From Verrucomicrobiota bacterium (GTDB lineage Bacteria > Bacteroidota > Bacteroidia > Flavobacteriales_E > Vicingaceae), in contig PAVT01000026.1 in NCBI GenBank assembly GCA_002713165.1, forward strand, positions 1 through 36,476: DNA of 36,476 nucleotides. The letters run 5' to 3'. Numbering within the stretch: position 1 is the stretch's first letter; each line of letters opens with the position of its first letter. The notes below the pieces were generated by a model that saw nothing but the letters and a program-made list of their open reading frames with translations, was not told the origin of the DNA and did no database searches. The translations under genes were made by a program, and so were the position numbers. Of this stretch, positions 1 through 8,956 are shown one piece after another.

Positions 1-1432
1 ATACGGCTAATACATCTTGTGGATTGAGTGTACGGTTGAGCGAGATGTAACCTAACTCTTTGTTGAATGTATATTCATTAGGTGAGAGCAGTACTGCATT
101 TTCTAGACGTTCATAATCAGACCCACTGATTAATCCCTGCTGTTGCAAAATGGCATCGGCATTGTTGAAGTTTCTAACCTCGTTTGCTTGAGGAAAGCCC
201 TCTGCAAGATTTGCGTATAAATCATTAGCTGCATTGTCTGCCGCTCTTGCCTGATTGTTTCTATTGACCACGGAAGGATTGTAAATTCGACGGTCATTCC
301 CTAGGTCCAAAAACCCTAAGATGTTTCGAGTATTGTTGAACGCTGCCCTTGTGTTGGTCACATACACTTCCAAAGCAGTAATGTTGATTCTGGAGGTAAC
401 TCTGGGTGGATTTGCTAGATTCGATTCATAGGCCTCTCTGAACAAATGAGACAAAAAGAAGTGCTGGTTCTCATCATATTCTGATGCCGACTTTTCAAAC
501 TCCCTGACTTGAGCACCACCACTCAAATTGATCTCTTTTTTCTCACCCTTCTCTTGTGAAAAGATGGAAGTCACCCTTAGTCTTCCAAATTGAAGTTCTG
601 TTTTTACTCCAAATAGTGTTTGACTGCCAGTTATGAGTGAGCTTTGTAATGGCAAAGACACGTTTCCTGCTTCAATCTTCTGAATGATTTCATCTTCGTA
701 GCCTGTGTATTCCAACTTCATTTGATTCTCGAAGTCAAAGGTGGCCTCAGTATTGAAGTTTGTTTGAAGCCTCAGTTTTTCTCCGATGTTGCCCACCACA
801 TTCAATTGAATTTTTTGTTTGAAATCAAAATTGGTCGTTCTTCTTTGTCGTTCAGGGATGATGGGATTGTCTCTTCGTGAAATGTTTAGCCCAAAGGAAA
901 GTTCTGCAGACCCTTGAGGCCGTATGTCGATCACATTTCCTCCGAATATACGGTCGAACAACTTGCCCTTTACGTTGATTTGAGGCCTAAACCCTTCTGA
1001 TTCATTCAATGTTTCGGCAGAGGATTTTTTCCTCCAAAAATCTCGATTGGCCTGTTCCATATCGTACTTTAGATATTCATCAAGGCTCATTTTCGAAGGG
1101 GCTCTATAATCCCTTTCTCCCAATTTCTGCGAATAGTTGTACTCTCCCGTTTCTGGATTGTATTCAAATTTTTTGTTGATGTTGGAGGGGTCATTAAGAA
1201 ACAAAGGACTCCGCTTCTCATTGAGTCCTTCGTTGCTTTTGTCTTCAAATGGATAGATCAGCTCAATCTTGCCAGTGTCATCTTCAGTAGAATCTGGAAG
1301 TACCGTCAACGCATCAAAGTCCTCAACTAAAGGATTGTTGATTGGGGTATACGCCAAAAGTGATCCGACAAAAATCCCTATAAACCCTAATGGAAGTAGG
1401 GTTTCCCGTATATTGTTCCCTTTAAAAATCAA
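1..1432 (-). CDS. sprA: SprA, type IX secretion translocon / gliding protein, N-terminal part (partial)
   Basis: SprA is the very large outer membrane barrel that forms the protein-conducting channel of the type IX secretion system in Bacteroidota and is needed for gliding. About 477 codons of its N-terminal part are present; the reading frame stays open to base 1, so the C-terminal bulk lies outside the window. The protein opens with a hydrophobic signal (LLPLGFIGIFVGSLLAY), then shows SprA-typical stretches such as KMSLDEYLKYDMEQ, RPQGSAELSFG, LRLQTNFNTEATFDFENQ and, at the edge, LNRTLNPQDVLAV. No ATG precedes the signal peptide. The frame is closed upstream by the ruvA stop codon, and the best start is TTG at 1432-1430 (protein IFKGNNIRETLL after the initiator). 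It lies 12 bases downstream of ruvA, so it is probably co-transcribed with maeB and ruvA. Identity is firm; the exact start is less so. Confidence 0.93.
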   Translation of the reverse strand, partial: MIFKGNNIRETLLPLGFIGIFVGSLLAYTPINNPLVEDFDALTVLPDSTEDDTGKIELIYPFEDKSNEGLNEKRSPLFLNDPSNINKKFEYNPETGEYNYSQKLGERDYRAPSKMSLDEYLKYDMEQANRDFWRKKSSAETLNESEGFRPQINVKGKLFDRIFGGNVIDIRPQGSAELSFGLNISRRDNPIIPERQRRTTNFDFKQKIQLNVVGNIGEKLRLQTNFNTEATFDFENQMKLEYTGYEDEIIQKIEAGNVSLPLQSSLITGSQTLFGVKTELQFGRLRVTSIFSQEKGEKKEINLSGGAQVREFEKSASEYDENQHFFLSHLFREAYESNLANPPRVTSRINITALEVYVTNTRAAFNNTRNILGFLDLGNDRRIYNPSVVNRNNQARAADNAANDLYANLAEGFPQANEVRNFNNADAILQQQGLISGSDYERLENAVLLSPNEYTFNKELGYISLNRTLNPQDVLAV

Positions 1433-1444
1433 CTTAATTATCGC

Positions 1445-2032
1445 TTACAATCCTTTAAGCGCATGTTTTATAACTTCTTCAATCCCATAGTCCTGATTCT
1501 CCCTCAATATTCTTTCTATCGCTTTCTCGGCTACTTTCTTGTTAAAACCTAGGTTTACCAACGCTGATAACGCCTCCTCTTTTACAGTATTGTCCAGATT
1601 TAAAGAAATTTTAACATTTAGATTTTCTTTTGAGATTTTGTCTTTCAAGTCAATAATGATCCTTTGTGCAGATTTAGGTCCTATTCCTTTCACACCCTTG
1701 AACCAAGCCACATTTTCTGAAAGTATAGCCTCTTGAATTTCAGATGCTTCTGCTGAGGACAATACTACCATTGCAGTAGCAGGGCCTACTCCAGAAACTG
1801 AGATAAGCAATTGAAATAACCGTCGTTCACCTTCTTCAATGAAACCGTATAATATTTGAGCATCTTCCCTTACAACAAGCTCTGTGTATAATTTACAGGC
1901 TTCTTCTTCCCCAATTTTACCGTAGGTATTCAATGAAATCATCAAACGGTACCCAACTCCATTGCAGTCAATGACTACATAAGTAGGGTTTTTCTCTACT
2001 AATCTTCCTTGAATGTGCGCAATCATGTTCAT
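1445..2032 (-). CDS. ruvA: Holliday junction branch migration protein RuvA
   Basis: RuvA binds four-way Holliday junctions as a tetramer and loads the RuvB motor for branch migration in recombination repair. The 195-residue length is normal for the family. An N-terminal OB-fold (about 1-62, MIAHIQGRLVEKNPTYVVID) is followed by helix-hairpin-helix motifs (LLISVSGVGPATAMVVLS, then VKGIGPKSAQRIIIDLKDK). A flexible linker leads to the C-terminal RuvB-contacting domain (about 147-195, ALSALVNLGFNKKVAEKAI). The ATG overlaps the maeB stop codon by one base (TAATG), which suggests translational coupling, and sprA follows 12 bases downstream. ruvB is not in the window. Confidence 0.97.
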   Translation of the reverse strand: MNMIAHIQGRLVEKNPTYVVIDCNGVGYRLMISLNTYGKIGEEEACKLYTELVVREDAQILYGFIEEGERRLFQLLISVSGVGPATAMVVLSSAEASEIQEAILSENVAWFKGVKGIGPKSAQRIIIDLKDKISKENLNVKISLNLDNTVKEEALSALVNLGFNKKVAEKAIERILRENQDYGIEEVIKHALKGL

Positions 2033-4302
2033 TATTTTCTGGTTTGAGCGTCTACCGAGGCAATGGTGACCATGTTAACTATTTCTCGGACACTGCTGCC
2101 CAACTGCAAAATGTGAGCAGGTTTATCAAGGCCTAGTAAAATGGGTCCGATGGATTCCACTTCTCCAATTTCTTGAACGAGTTTATAAGCAATATTGCCT
2201 GCTGATAAGTTTGGGAAAATGAGCACATTAACTTTTTTATCTACCAATTTCGAAAAAGGAAATTTTTCCGTCATCAGCTCATTGCTCAAGGCAAAATTGG
2301 CTTGCAATTCACCATCCACAACCAAGTCAGGGTGTTCTTTGTGCAAAATCTCGACTGCCTTGCTCACTTTTCTAGACTCCTCAAATTCTGAGGATCCAAA
2401 GTTGGCAAAAGACAACATTGCAATGCGTGGTTTGATTTTCATTCGTTTTACCGAATTGGCCGTTAGCACGGCAATATCGGCCAAATCTTGTGCTGTGGGG
2501 TTAACGTTGATGGTAGTATCTGCGAAAAAAACAGGACCTTTTTTTGTAATGAGAATATACATTCCCGCAATTTTATTCACTCCCTCTTCTGTTCCAAAAA
2601 TGCGCAATGCCGGTCGAATTGTCTCAGGATAATTTCTAGTGATGCCACTGATGAAAGCATCGGCATCGCCTTGCTCTACCATCATGGCGCCAAAATAATT
2701 TCTGTCTCGCATCTTTTGTTGTGATTCAAATTGAGTTAAGCCTTTGCGTTGGCGTCTGTTGAACAGTTCTTTCCCGTAACTTTTTCTCTGTTCCAGGTGC
2801 TGCTCTTCTTTTGGGTCAATGATTTCTACATGCTCCAAGTCCAAATTGTGTTCCTCAATCAGAGCATTGATCTTTTTTTCTTTGCCCAACAAAATTGGAA
2901 TTGCAATGTTTTCATCCTTAACGATTTGGGCTGCGCGCAAAATTTTATAATTGTCTGCCTCGGCAAAAACAACTCTTTGCGGATTTAAGCGCGCCCGTGC
3001 AGTCATGTTCCTAACCAATTTATTGTCTCGACCTAGGCGGTTGCTCAATTCAATCTTATACCTCCCCCAATCTTTGATTGGATTTTGTGCAACCCCTGAT
3101 TTTATAGCTGCTTTAGCTACTGCTGGAGCTACCGCCATAAGTAAGCGAGGATCCATTGGTTTTGGTATGATGAATTCTCGGCCAAATTGTAGGTTTTTTT
3201 CTCCGTATGCTTCATTTACCTCTTCTGGCACAGTTTCTTTCGCAATTTTCGCTATAGCATATACGGCCGCAAGCTTCATGGCCTCATTGATTTCAGTGGC
3301 ACGCACATCCAAGGCTCCTCGAAAAATGAATGGAAAACCCAATACATTGTTCACTTGATTTGGTTGGTCTGATCGACCTGTGGCCATGATGACATCCTCT
3401 CTTGCTTCCATGGCATCCTTGTAGGGAATTTCAGGATCTGGATTGGCAAGTGCAAACACTATGGGATTTTTCGCCATGCTTTTTATCATTGCTTTTGAAA
3501 GAATGTCCCCGACTGACAAGCCCAAGAACACATCTGCATCTTTTATAGCGTCGTCCAATTGGTGATAATCTTGGCTGGTGGCATACTTTTTCTTGTACGG
3601 ATTGGTGATATCCATATCCGTTCGAATCACTCCTTTACTGTCTAACATGATGATGTTTTCCTTTTTTGCACCTAATGCTACGTAAAGGTTAATGCATGCC
3701 ATCGCTGCAGCACCAGCTCCATTGACAACTATCCTGACATCTTCTATTTTTTTCTCAGCCAATTCCAATGCATTTAGCAAAGCAGCAGAGGAGATGATTG
3801 CTGTACCATGTTGGTCATCATGCATGACTGGAATGTCCAATTCCTCGCGCAATCGTTCCTCGATTTCAAAACATTCTGGAGCCTTGATATCTTCTAGGTT
3901 AATTCCACCAAAAGTGGGCGCTATGGCTTTTACTGTTGAAATGAAATGATCGACCTCCTTTGCATCCACTTCTATGTCAAACACATCGATGTCAGCAAAT
4001 ATTTTAAACAGAAGGCCTTTCCCCTCCATCACAGGCTTCGAAGCATCTGGGCCAATGTCGCCGAGACCTAGCACTGCTGTACCATTGGAAATGACCGCAA
4101 CTAGATTTCCCTTTGTAGTGTATTTGTAGGCATTTTCTTTGTCTGCCTCAATCTCTTTGCAAGGTTCAGCTACACCTGGAGAGTAAGCAAGTGCCAAATC
4201 TCTCTGCGAACTGTAGGGTTTTATTGGACGTACTTCAATTTTCCCAGGCTTCCCATCCGCATGGTAATCCAACGCTTCTTGTCTTTTCCTTGAACCAGCC
4301 AT
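2032..4302 (-). CDS. maeB: NADP-dependent malic enzyme with phosphotransacetylase-like C-terminal domain
   Basis: This cytosolic enzyme decarboxylates malate to pyruvate, giving NADPH and linking the TCA cycle to gluconeogenesis and lipid synthesis. Its 756 residues match the long MaeB form. The malic N-terminal domain carries the catalytic Tyr40 ([11 protein letters not shown]) and Lys95 ([10 protein letters not shown]), plus metal-binding acids in [14 protein letters not shown] and [10 protein letters not shown]. The NAD(P)-binding domain begins at [11 protein letters not shown] (about 192). From about residue 430 a phosphate acetyltransferase-like domain runs to the end ([20 protein letters not shown]). 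In MaeB this domain is regarded as regulatory, responding to acetyl-CoA, rather than catalytic. It is the first gene of a minus-strand unit with ruvA and sprA, and its promoter region is shared with the divergent sirtuin gene. Confidence 0.96.
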   Translation of the reverse strand: MAGSRKRQEALDYHADGKPGKIEVRPIKPYSSQRDLALAYSPGVAEPCKEIEADKENAYKYTTKGNLVAVISNGTAVLGLGDIGPDASKPVMEGKGLLFKIFADIDVFDIEVDAKEVDHFISTVKAIAPTFGGINLEDIKAPECFEIEERLREELDIPVMHDDQHGTAIISSAALLNALELAEKKIEDVRIVVNGAGAAAMACINLYVALGAKKENIIMLDSKGVIRTDMDITNPYKKKYATSQDYHQLDDAIKDADVFLGLSVGDILSKAMIKSMAKNPIVFALANPDPEIPYKDAMEAREDVIMATGRSDQPNQVNNVLGFPFIFRGALDVRATEINEAMKLAAVYAIAKIAKETVPEEVNEAYGEKNLQFGREFIIPKPMDPRLLMAVAPAVAKAAIKSGVAQNPIKDWGRYKIELSNRLGRDNKLVRNMTARARLNPQRVVFAEADNYKILRAAQIVKDENIAIPILLGKEKKINALIEEHNLDLEHVEIIDPKEEQHLEQRKSYGKELFNRRQRKGLTQFESQQKMRDRNYFGAMMVEQGDADAFISGITRNYPETIRPALRIFGTEEGVNKIAGMYILITKKGPVFFADTTINVNPTAQDLADIAVLTANSVKRMKIKPRIAMLSFANFGSSEFEESRKVSKAVEILHKEHPDLVVDGELQANFALSNELMTEKFPFSKLVDKKVNVLIFPNLSAGNIAYKLVQEIGEVESIGPILLGLDKPAHILQLGSSVREIVNMVTIASVDAQTRK

Positions 4303-4323
4303 ATTTTTTTAATTTAGGGCTGA

Positions 4324-4331
4324 TAAATGTA
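4324..4331 (-). promoter_or_regulatory. Possible -7 element upstream of maeB
   Basis: Read on the minus strand this is TACATTTA, one mismatch from the Bacteroidota -7 consensus TAnnTTTG, about 21 bases before the maeB ATG. No convincing -33 TTTG is present at the usual distance, so this is a weak call. Confidence 0.3.
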
Positions 4332-4386
4332 AGCATTACCCCCTTGCACAGGAAGGATTTTAAGCATTATGATTTCAAACAGTAAG

Positions 4387-5082
4387 ATGAAAAAAACAAG
4401 CAAAAAGGTGGTGGTATTTAGTGGCGCCGGGATGAGTGCAGAAAGTGGCCTTAAAACGTTTAGAGACCATGATGGCCTTTGGGAAAATTACCGCATTGAA
4501 GAAGTTGCTACGCCTGAAGCTTGGGCTGCTGACAAGGCTAAAGTGCTTGAATTTTACAACATGCGCCGAAGGCAGTTGATGCAGGCTAAGCCAAATGAGG
4601 CACATGCCCTTTTGGCCAAACTTGAAGCAACCCATGAGGTCCACATCATCACTCAGAATATAGACAATCTGCATGAAAAAGCTGGTTCTACTCAAGTGTT
4701 GCATTTGCATGGAGAATTGATGAAAGCTCAAAGCGAGCGGCATCCTGAACTGATATACGAATTAGATAAATCAGATATAAACTTGGGCGACAGCTGCGAA
4801 AATGGCCATCAGTTGAGGCCAAACGTTGTATGGTTTGGTGAGGCAGTGCCTAAAATGCAGGATGCTGAAATCATTACTTCTTCTGCAGAAATATTGATTG
4901 TCATTGGCACCTCTTTGAATGTATACCCAGCGGCGAGCCTCATCTATGCTGTGCCAAAAAAATGCAATTGTTATCTTGTTGACCCTAAAGCCGAGGAATT
5001 GCTTTTGCCTGAGAATTGGACAGTCATCAGGAGCACAGCAACAGAAGGAGTAAAAAGCCTGCTTAAGGATTTGGGGCGTTAA
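4387..5082 (+). CDS. cobB: NAD-dependent protein deacylase, Sir2 family (CobB-like)
   Basis: Sirtuins remove acyl groups from lysines using NAD, giving nicotinamide and O-acyl-ADP-ribose. The NAD-binding GAGMSAESG lies at about residues 13-21, counted from the chosen ATG. TQNIDNLHEKAGS follows, then the catalytic His in HLHGEL, and IGTSLNVYPAASL near the end. The YNMRR motif carries the Tyr-x-x-Arg pair that in E. coli CobB and SIRT5 recognises succinyl or malonyl lysine, so desuccinylase activity is plausible. The small domain has only one Cys (GDSCENGHQLRP) instead of the four zinc ligands. An ATG at 4369 would add six residues (MISNSK); the second ATG gives the usual MKK start just before the Rossmann strand. 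The gene is divergent from maeB, and its last 20 bases overlap the convergent lipoprotein gene. Confidence 0.9.
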   Translation: MKKTSKKVVVFSGAGMSAESGLKTFRDHDGLWENYRIEEVATPEAWAADKAKVLEFYNMRRRQLMQAKPNEAHALLAKLEATHEVHIITQNIDNLHEKAGSTQVLHLHGELMKAQSERHPELIYELDKSDINLGDSCENGHQLRPNVVWFGEAVPKMQDAEIITSSAEILIVIGTSLNVYPAASLIYAVPKKCNCYLVDPKAEELLLPENWTVIRSTATEGVKSLLKDLGR

Positions 5083-5533
5083 CTGGCTTCACAACGAGCT
5101 CCATATTTTCCAAACCTAGCAACGATTGCTCAGGCATACTATGAGAAACTGTAAAACTGTATTCCCCGGTTTCTGTATAATTAAAAGAAGGAATCACCAA
5201 ATGATCTTTTCCTCCTCTTTGTTGAATCTCTTCCATGTCATCCTCTCTTATTTGCATGTTGAGCTCAAAATCATACTCTAACAATTCACCATTAGGTCGT
5301 TTTTCTTGAATGCGTAAGCGCAACAATGGATGTGGGAATTTTTCATTGCTATTCATGACAATGGCCATGTAATGTGGATTGTGCTCCGGATCAATATACA
5401 CTTTAAAGGTTTTTGCATCTCCCTTCTCCCACATTGAATTTTCAAAAGTGATGCGATTGTTCAACTCTTTGTCTTTTGGTGCATTGCAAGCGAACATTAA
5501 AATCGCAATGATTACAAATGGCGTATACTTCAT
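5063..5533 (-). CDS. Small lipoprotein resembling gliding motility protein GldH
   Basis: The 156-residue protein begins with a lipoprotein signal (MKYTPFVIIAILMFAC; Cys16 would be lipidated). The mature part is predicted mainly beta: WEKGDAKTFKVYIDP, then PHPLLRLRIQEKRPNGELLEYDFEL, and TGEYSFTVSHSMPEQSLLGLENMELVVK near the C-terminus. This order of a Trp-led strand, an LRI-x(3-5)-P-x-G-E segment and a closing Y-x-F-x(3)-H-x-M-x(4)-L-x-G block recalls GldH, an envelope lipoprotein needed for gliding and type IX secretion. The W-x-G-x-G segment I expect in GldH is missing, so this is a family-level suggestion from memory of the pattern. It is the last gene after the beta-barrel gene (36-base gap). 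Its end overlaps the convergent sirtuin gene by 20 bases. Confidence 0.5.
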   Translation of the reverse strand: MKYTPFVIIAILMFACNAPKDKELNNRITFENSMWEKGDAKTFKVYIDPEHNPHYMAIVMNSNEKFPHPLLRLRIQEKRPNGELLEYDFELNMQIREDDMEEIQQRGGKDHLVIPSFNYTETGEYSFTVSHSMPEQSLLGLENMELVVKPVNAPNP

Positions 5534-5569
5534 TTTATTGTTTTTGTGAAATTACACTATGCGAATGAA

Positions 5570-6274
5570 TTATGGCACAAAAGCAATGCCGATACTGAGT
5601 GCGATTGTTTGAAAGGACATGTCAAAATCATCGTTAGAGGAAGCCACTAAACTGCCATTGAATCTGCCTTCAGTGCGCACCCCCTCAAATTCTATATTGG
5701 TGGATGAATAATCCAAATGATACAATAAATCTACCTTTTCAGAGATTTTAACCCTCATACCAAAACCTGCTAAAAAACTAAGTCCAACTGTTGGATTATC
5801 AAAGGTTCTGACAATACTTTGTTGACCGTTATCTGTAACATTCACGGTGATTTCTGGATTGCTCGCTGAGTTCAATCCCAACATAAATCGTGTATCAAAG
5901 GCAAATGGACTTTCGTTTAATGGAAAAACAAAATTTAGTCCCATTAAAAAACGCGCTTGACGCCAATTCTTAACCCCCATTGTAAACAAAGCACTTTGTG
6001 GAATAATTGCTCGGAACTCACTTTCTAGCAACTCCTCATTTACAGGATTTGACTGGTAATTGAACATGAGTAAAAAGTTAAGTTTCTCCTTAATTTGAAC
6101 TTCATAATCTGCCACCAAATTAAGGCCAGTTTCTGCAGAACCTGCATCAGGACTGTTCACATCATCACTTGAAAAATCGGCAATCGGCACGGCAACACCA
6201 GCCTGCAAGCCAATGCGTTGTGCGAAACTGTTCAGCACCACAAATGTTAACCCAATAAAAAGGTAAATTCTCAT
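5570..6274 (-). CDS. Outer membrane beta-barrel protein (porin-like, unnamed family)
   Basis: The 234-residue protein has a clear signal peptide (MRIYLFIGLTFVVLNSFAQ, cleavage near residue 18-19). The rest consists of alternating amphipathic strands with glycine and aromatic residues (IGLQAGVAVPIADF, KLNFLLMFNYQSNP, FLMGLNFVFPL, VGLSFLAGFGMRVKI, MSFQTIALSIGIAFVP), typical of small eight-stranded barrels in Bacteroidota. Its ATG overlaps the SLC13 stop codon (ATGA), so the two are translationally coupled and might serve related transport across the two membranes, but the sequence does not show a substrate. I do not recognise a specific family. Confidence 0.75.
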   Translation of the reverse strand: MRIYLFIGLTFVVLNSFAQRIGLQAGVAVPIADFSSDDVNSPDAGSAETGLNLVADYEVQIKEKLNFLLMFNYQSNPVNEELLESEFRAIIPQSALFTMGVKNWRQARFLMGLNFVFPLNESPFAFDTRFMLGLNSASNPEITVNVTDNGQQSIVRTFDNPTVGLSFLAGFGMRVKISEKVDLLYHLDYSSTNIEFEGVRTEGRFNGSLVASSNDDFDMSFQTIALSIGIAFVP

Positions 6275-8043
6275 AAACTGTACATCTTAGTTAAAACAAA
6301 TGCACTGACGATCATGTAAATAAGCGTTAGGGGCCAACCGATGCGCATAAAATCTTTGAAGGAATAACTCCCAGGACCATACACCATTAAATTCGTTTGA
6401 TAGCCAATGGGTGTAATAAAGTTTGCAGCGGCTCCGAAAGATACTATTAATATAAAAGGGACAGGATTCAACCCCAATTCTGAAGCAATGGCAACAGATA
6501 TTGGAAACAAAATGGCAACAGCCGCTTTATTCGTAATATAGGCTGCCAAAACGTTGGTAATTAAAAATATAAACATTAAAAAAAGCAACGGATTTAACCA
6601 ATGATTTAATGTTGAAATCCCCTCTGCTAAATAGATAGAAGCACCAGAATTGATCATTGCTTTTCCAAATGCCAGACCAAAAGCTATCAACAAGATCAAA
6701 TCAAAATCTAAGCCTTTTCGAACTTCACTTAATGGCATAATTTTTAGGAAAAGTCCTAACAATAAAACGCAGGAGAGTGCAATCAACAGAGGGAAAGCGG
6801 TAATTGCGGATGCAATGATGGCAATAATAAGTGAAAGAAAAACTGCCCCCACCTTGTATACATTTACTGGAGATGGAGATTCTGTATGGGTTAAAATATA
6901 AAATGCCTGATTGGTCTTTGTTCTACTTAAAAAATCAGAACCACTGAACACCAATAAAACGTCACCAGCTTTCAACATAATGTCTCCAATTTTCCCAGAT
7001 AGATTTTCTCCATTTCTATGAATCGCTACGATGGCTGCATCAAAACGCGCTCTAAAATCTGTTTCCTTTACCTTTTTGCCAATCAGTGATGAATTGAAAG
7101 ATACCACGATCTCATTGACAGATGTCTTGTCCATGGCCATATGATCAACCATTTTGGGCAATGTCAACCCTAAGTTTTGTCGTTTTATTTCTTCCACTGC
7201 AGTGGTTTCCCCGGCAAAAATCAATGCATCATCTTCCTCCAAAACAAAATCTGGGGGAATCGGGTAAATGTTACGCTCATTGCGCACGATTTCAACCAAA
7301 TACAAGCCTTCTAAATTTCGAAATCCCGCATGCTTTGCAGAAGTCCCAATTAAACGAGAGCCTTTTTTTATGATGGCTTCAACGAAATATTGTCGGTCAG
7401 ACATAAAAACATCCACTTCAGACTCTCTACTGTCTGGCAAGAGTCTGCCCCCCAAAAACATGAGGTAAACGATGCCAATGACCAGCATAGGCAAGCCAAC
7501 CGCAGTAAAATCAAAAATGGAGAGCGCCGTAAAGCCTGCTTCAACTGCCAAACCATTGACAATCAAATTCGTGCTTGTGCCAATCAATGTTATACACCCC
7601 CCAAGAATGGCGGCATAGGACAAGGGGATCAATAGTTTAGATGCTGCAACACCCTGTTTCTTCGACCAAGAATTTACATAGGGCATCATCATGGCCACTA
7701 AGGGTGTGTTGTTGAAAAAAGCTGAAAGACCAGCAACTACAGACATCATCATCAACTTAAAGCTGGATACTGTATTGCTTCTGCCAAACAAACGGTTAAA
7801 GAGCACCTCGATTACAGAGGACTTTCTGAACATGTCACTAATGATTAATAGCACTACTATAACAGCCAATTGTTCATTGGCAAATCCACTGAGTGCTTCT
7901 TCTGGACTGATGATGTTTGCTAGCACCAGAACAAGAATGGAAATGAAGAAAGTAACCGTTGGTCTAAACCATTCTAGATAAAGTGCACTTAACAGAAAAA
8001 CTACTGTAATGAGTAATATAATGACAGCACTTGTTAATCCCAT
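6271..8043 (-). CDS. SLC13/DASS-family inner membrane carrier with two RCK_C (TrkA_C) domains
   Basis: The 590-residue membrane protein has the split arrangement of the SLC13-related permeases. An N-terminal helical half (about 1-205) carries the hairpin signature GGCITLIGTSTNLIVNGL and FFNNTPLVAMMMP. A cytosolic insert (about 215-385) follows, with two TrkA-C/RCK_C-like modules (YFVEAIIKKGSRLIGTSAK and EIVVSFNSSLIGKKVKETDF, each ending in a DDALIFAG or GDVLLVFSG strand). The C-terminal helical half (about 395-590) holds the matching signature SFGAAANFITPIGYQTNLMV. Family members move di- or tricarboxylates, sulfate or other anions, usually with sodium; the substrate cannot be read here. RCK_C modules are often ligand sensors. 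The gene follows the half-ALDH gene by six bases and overlaps the barrel gene by four. Confidence 0.88.
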   Translation of the reverse strand: MGLTSAVIILLITVVFLLSALYLEWFRPTVTFFISILVLVLANIISPEEALSGFANEQLAVIVVLLIISDMFRKSSVIEVLFNRLFGRSNTVSSFKLMMMSVVAGLSAFFNNTPLVAMMMPYVNSWSKKQGVAASKLLIPLSYAAILGGCITLIGTSTNLIVNGLAVEAGFTALSIFDFTAVGLPMLVIGIVYLMFLGGRLLPDSRESEVDVFMSDRQYFVEAIIKKGSRLIGTSAKHAGFRNLEGLYLVEIVRNERNIYPIPPDFVLEEDDALIFAGETTAVEEIKRQNLGLTLPKMVDHMAMDKTSVNEIVVSFNSSLIGKKVKETDFRARFDAAIVAIHRNGENLSGKIGDIMLKAGDVLLVFSGSDFLSRTKTNQAFYILTHTESPSPVNVYKVGAVFLSLIIAIIASAITAFPLLIALSCVLLLGLFLKIMPLSEVRKGLDFDLILLIAFGLAFGKAMINSGASIYLAEGISTLNHWLNPLLFLMFIFLITNVLAAYITNKAAVAILFPISVAIASELGLNPVPFILIVSFGAAANFITPIGYQTNLMVYGPGSYSFKDFMRIGWPLTLIYMIVSAFVLTKMYSL

Positions 8044-8049
8044 TGTCTT

Positions 8050-8940
8050 CTAGTATGCAGCTTGAGCGCCTCCGATTTGTTCGATGGGATGCCATGTTGT
8101 TTTTACCTCCAAGAATGACCGAATATTCAATGGTTTCTCAAATATAGTGGGTTGTAATTCACTAATTTCCCATTGAATAAAGCGTTTTACATTTTCAGCA
8201 GCCAACTCTTTCATGGGTGTCACTTTTTCTTTAGCTAGGCCAATTGTTAAAAGAGCATTGACATCCATGTGTGCACTATAATGTGATGACAATTCCTCTT
8301 CTTCACCTGTCAATATGTTTACTACGCCTGCTGGCACATCTGAGTGGTGCAATACCTCAGCAAATGCAACTGCTGAAAGAGGTGCATTTTTTTCAGCGAG
8401 TAACACCAAGGTATTCCCTCCACAAATCACGGCACTTATGGCAGACACAAGGCCGCTAAATCCACTTTTCTTGCCACAAATTGCAGCCACTACGCCTGTT
8501 GGTTCTACAATTGAAAAATTAAAATGGCTGCTTGCTGTTGGATTTACACTGCTATACAATTGTTGAAATTTATCCGACCAACCCGCGAAATAAACGATGC
8601 GGTCTATGCATTGCTCTACATGACTTAATGCCTTTTGAGAGGTTAAAGAATCCTCTTTGGAAAGTATGTTGACAAACTCCGCCTTTCTTGCCTCCAAATT
8701 TTCAGCCATCCTGTAGAGGATTTGACCGATATTGTAGGCAGAACGATTGGACCATGCAGCTTGTGCTTTTCTTGCAGCGACGACCGCATTTCTAAAATCC
8801 TTGCGAGAAGCCAAACAAATATTGCCCAAGGAAACATCTTTCGAGTTCTTTGGGTGGTAATATCTTCCGGATTCTGTGCGCACAAATTTCCCTGCAATGT
8901 AAAGTTTTGCAGTTTTCAATATTTCTAGTCGTTCTGGCAT
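8050..8940 (-). CDS. Half-length aldehyde dehydrogenase-like protein lacking the catalytic domain
   Basis: The 296-residue protein aligns by eye to the N-terminal, NAD-binding half of the aldehyde dehydrogenase superfamily: LYIAGKFVRTESGRYYHP, AARKAQAAWSNRSAYNIGQILYRMAENLE, EPTGVVAAICGKKSGFSG, AISAVICGGNTLVLLAEKNAP and DVPAGVVNILTG. Full enzymes run to about 490 residues. Here the sequence ends shortly after the region of the general-base Glu (degenerate, MKELAAENVKRF), and the catalytic Cys domain is absent. The PWN oxyanion motif is replaced by GKKSG. The frame is clean, with no C-terminal remnant downstream, where the SLC13 gene starts six bases later. It may be a structural or regulatory partner of a full ALDH elsewhere, or a repurposed dinucleotide-binding protein. 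Dehydrogenase activity on its own is unlikely. Confidence 0.82.
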   Translation of the reverse strand: MPERLEILKTAKLYIAGKFVRTESGRYYHPKNSKDVSLGNICLASRKDFRNAVVAARKAQAAWSNRSAYNIGQILYRMAENLEARKAEFVNILSKEDSLTSQKALSHVEQCIDRIVYFAGWSDKFQQLYSSVNPTASSHFNFSIVEPTGVVAAICGKKSGFSGLVSAISAVICGGNTLVLLAEKNAPLSAVAFAEVLHHSDVPAGVVNILTGEEEELSSHYSAHMDVNALLTIGLAKEKVTPMKELAAENVKRFIQWEISELQPTIFEKPLNIRSFLEVKTTWHPIEQIGGAQAAY

Positions 8941-8956
8941 TTACACTTGTTTAAAA

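Noticed and set aside
2195-2632. Plus-strand open frame inside maeB
   Set aside because: It is antisense to a well-conserved domain, has no family features, and mirrors the codon pattern of maeB. The same applies to the plus-strand frames at 2951-3358, 10239-10742, 29855-30226 and 30716-31075.
6271-8043. Carrier as a potassium channel/Trk protein because of its RCK_C modules
   Set aside because: The paired GTSTNLIV and TPIGYQTNLMV hairpin signatures are those of SLC13/DASS carriers, and no selectivity filter is present.
8050-8940. Half-ALDH as a pseudogene
   Set aside because: No internal stop or frameshift and no remnant of the missing half; the next gene begins six bases after its stop, so a truncation scar is not visible.
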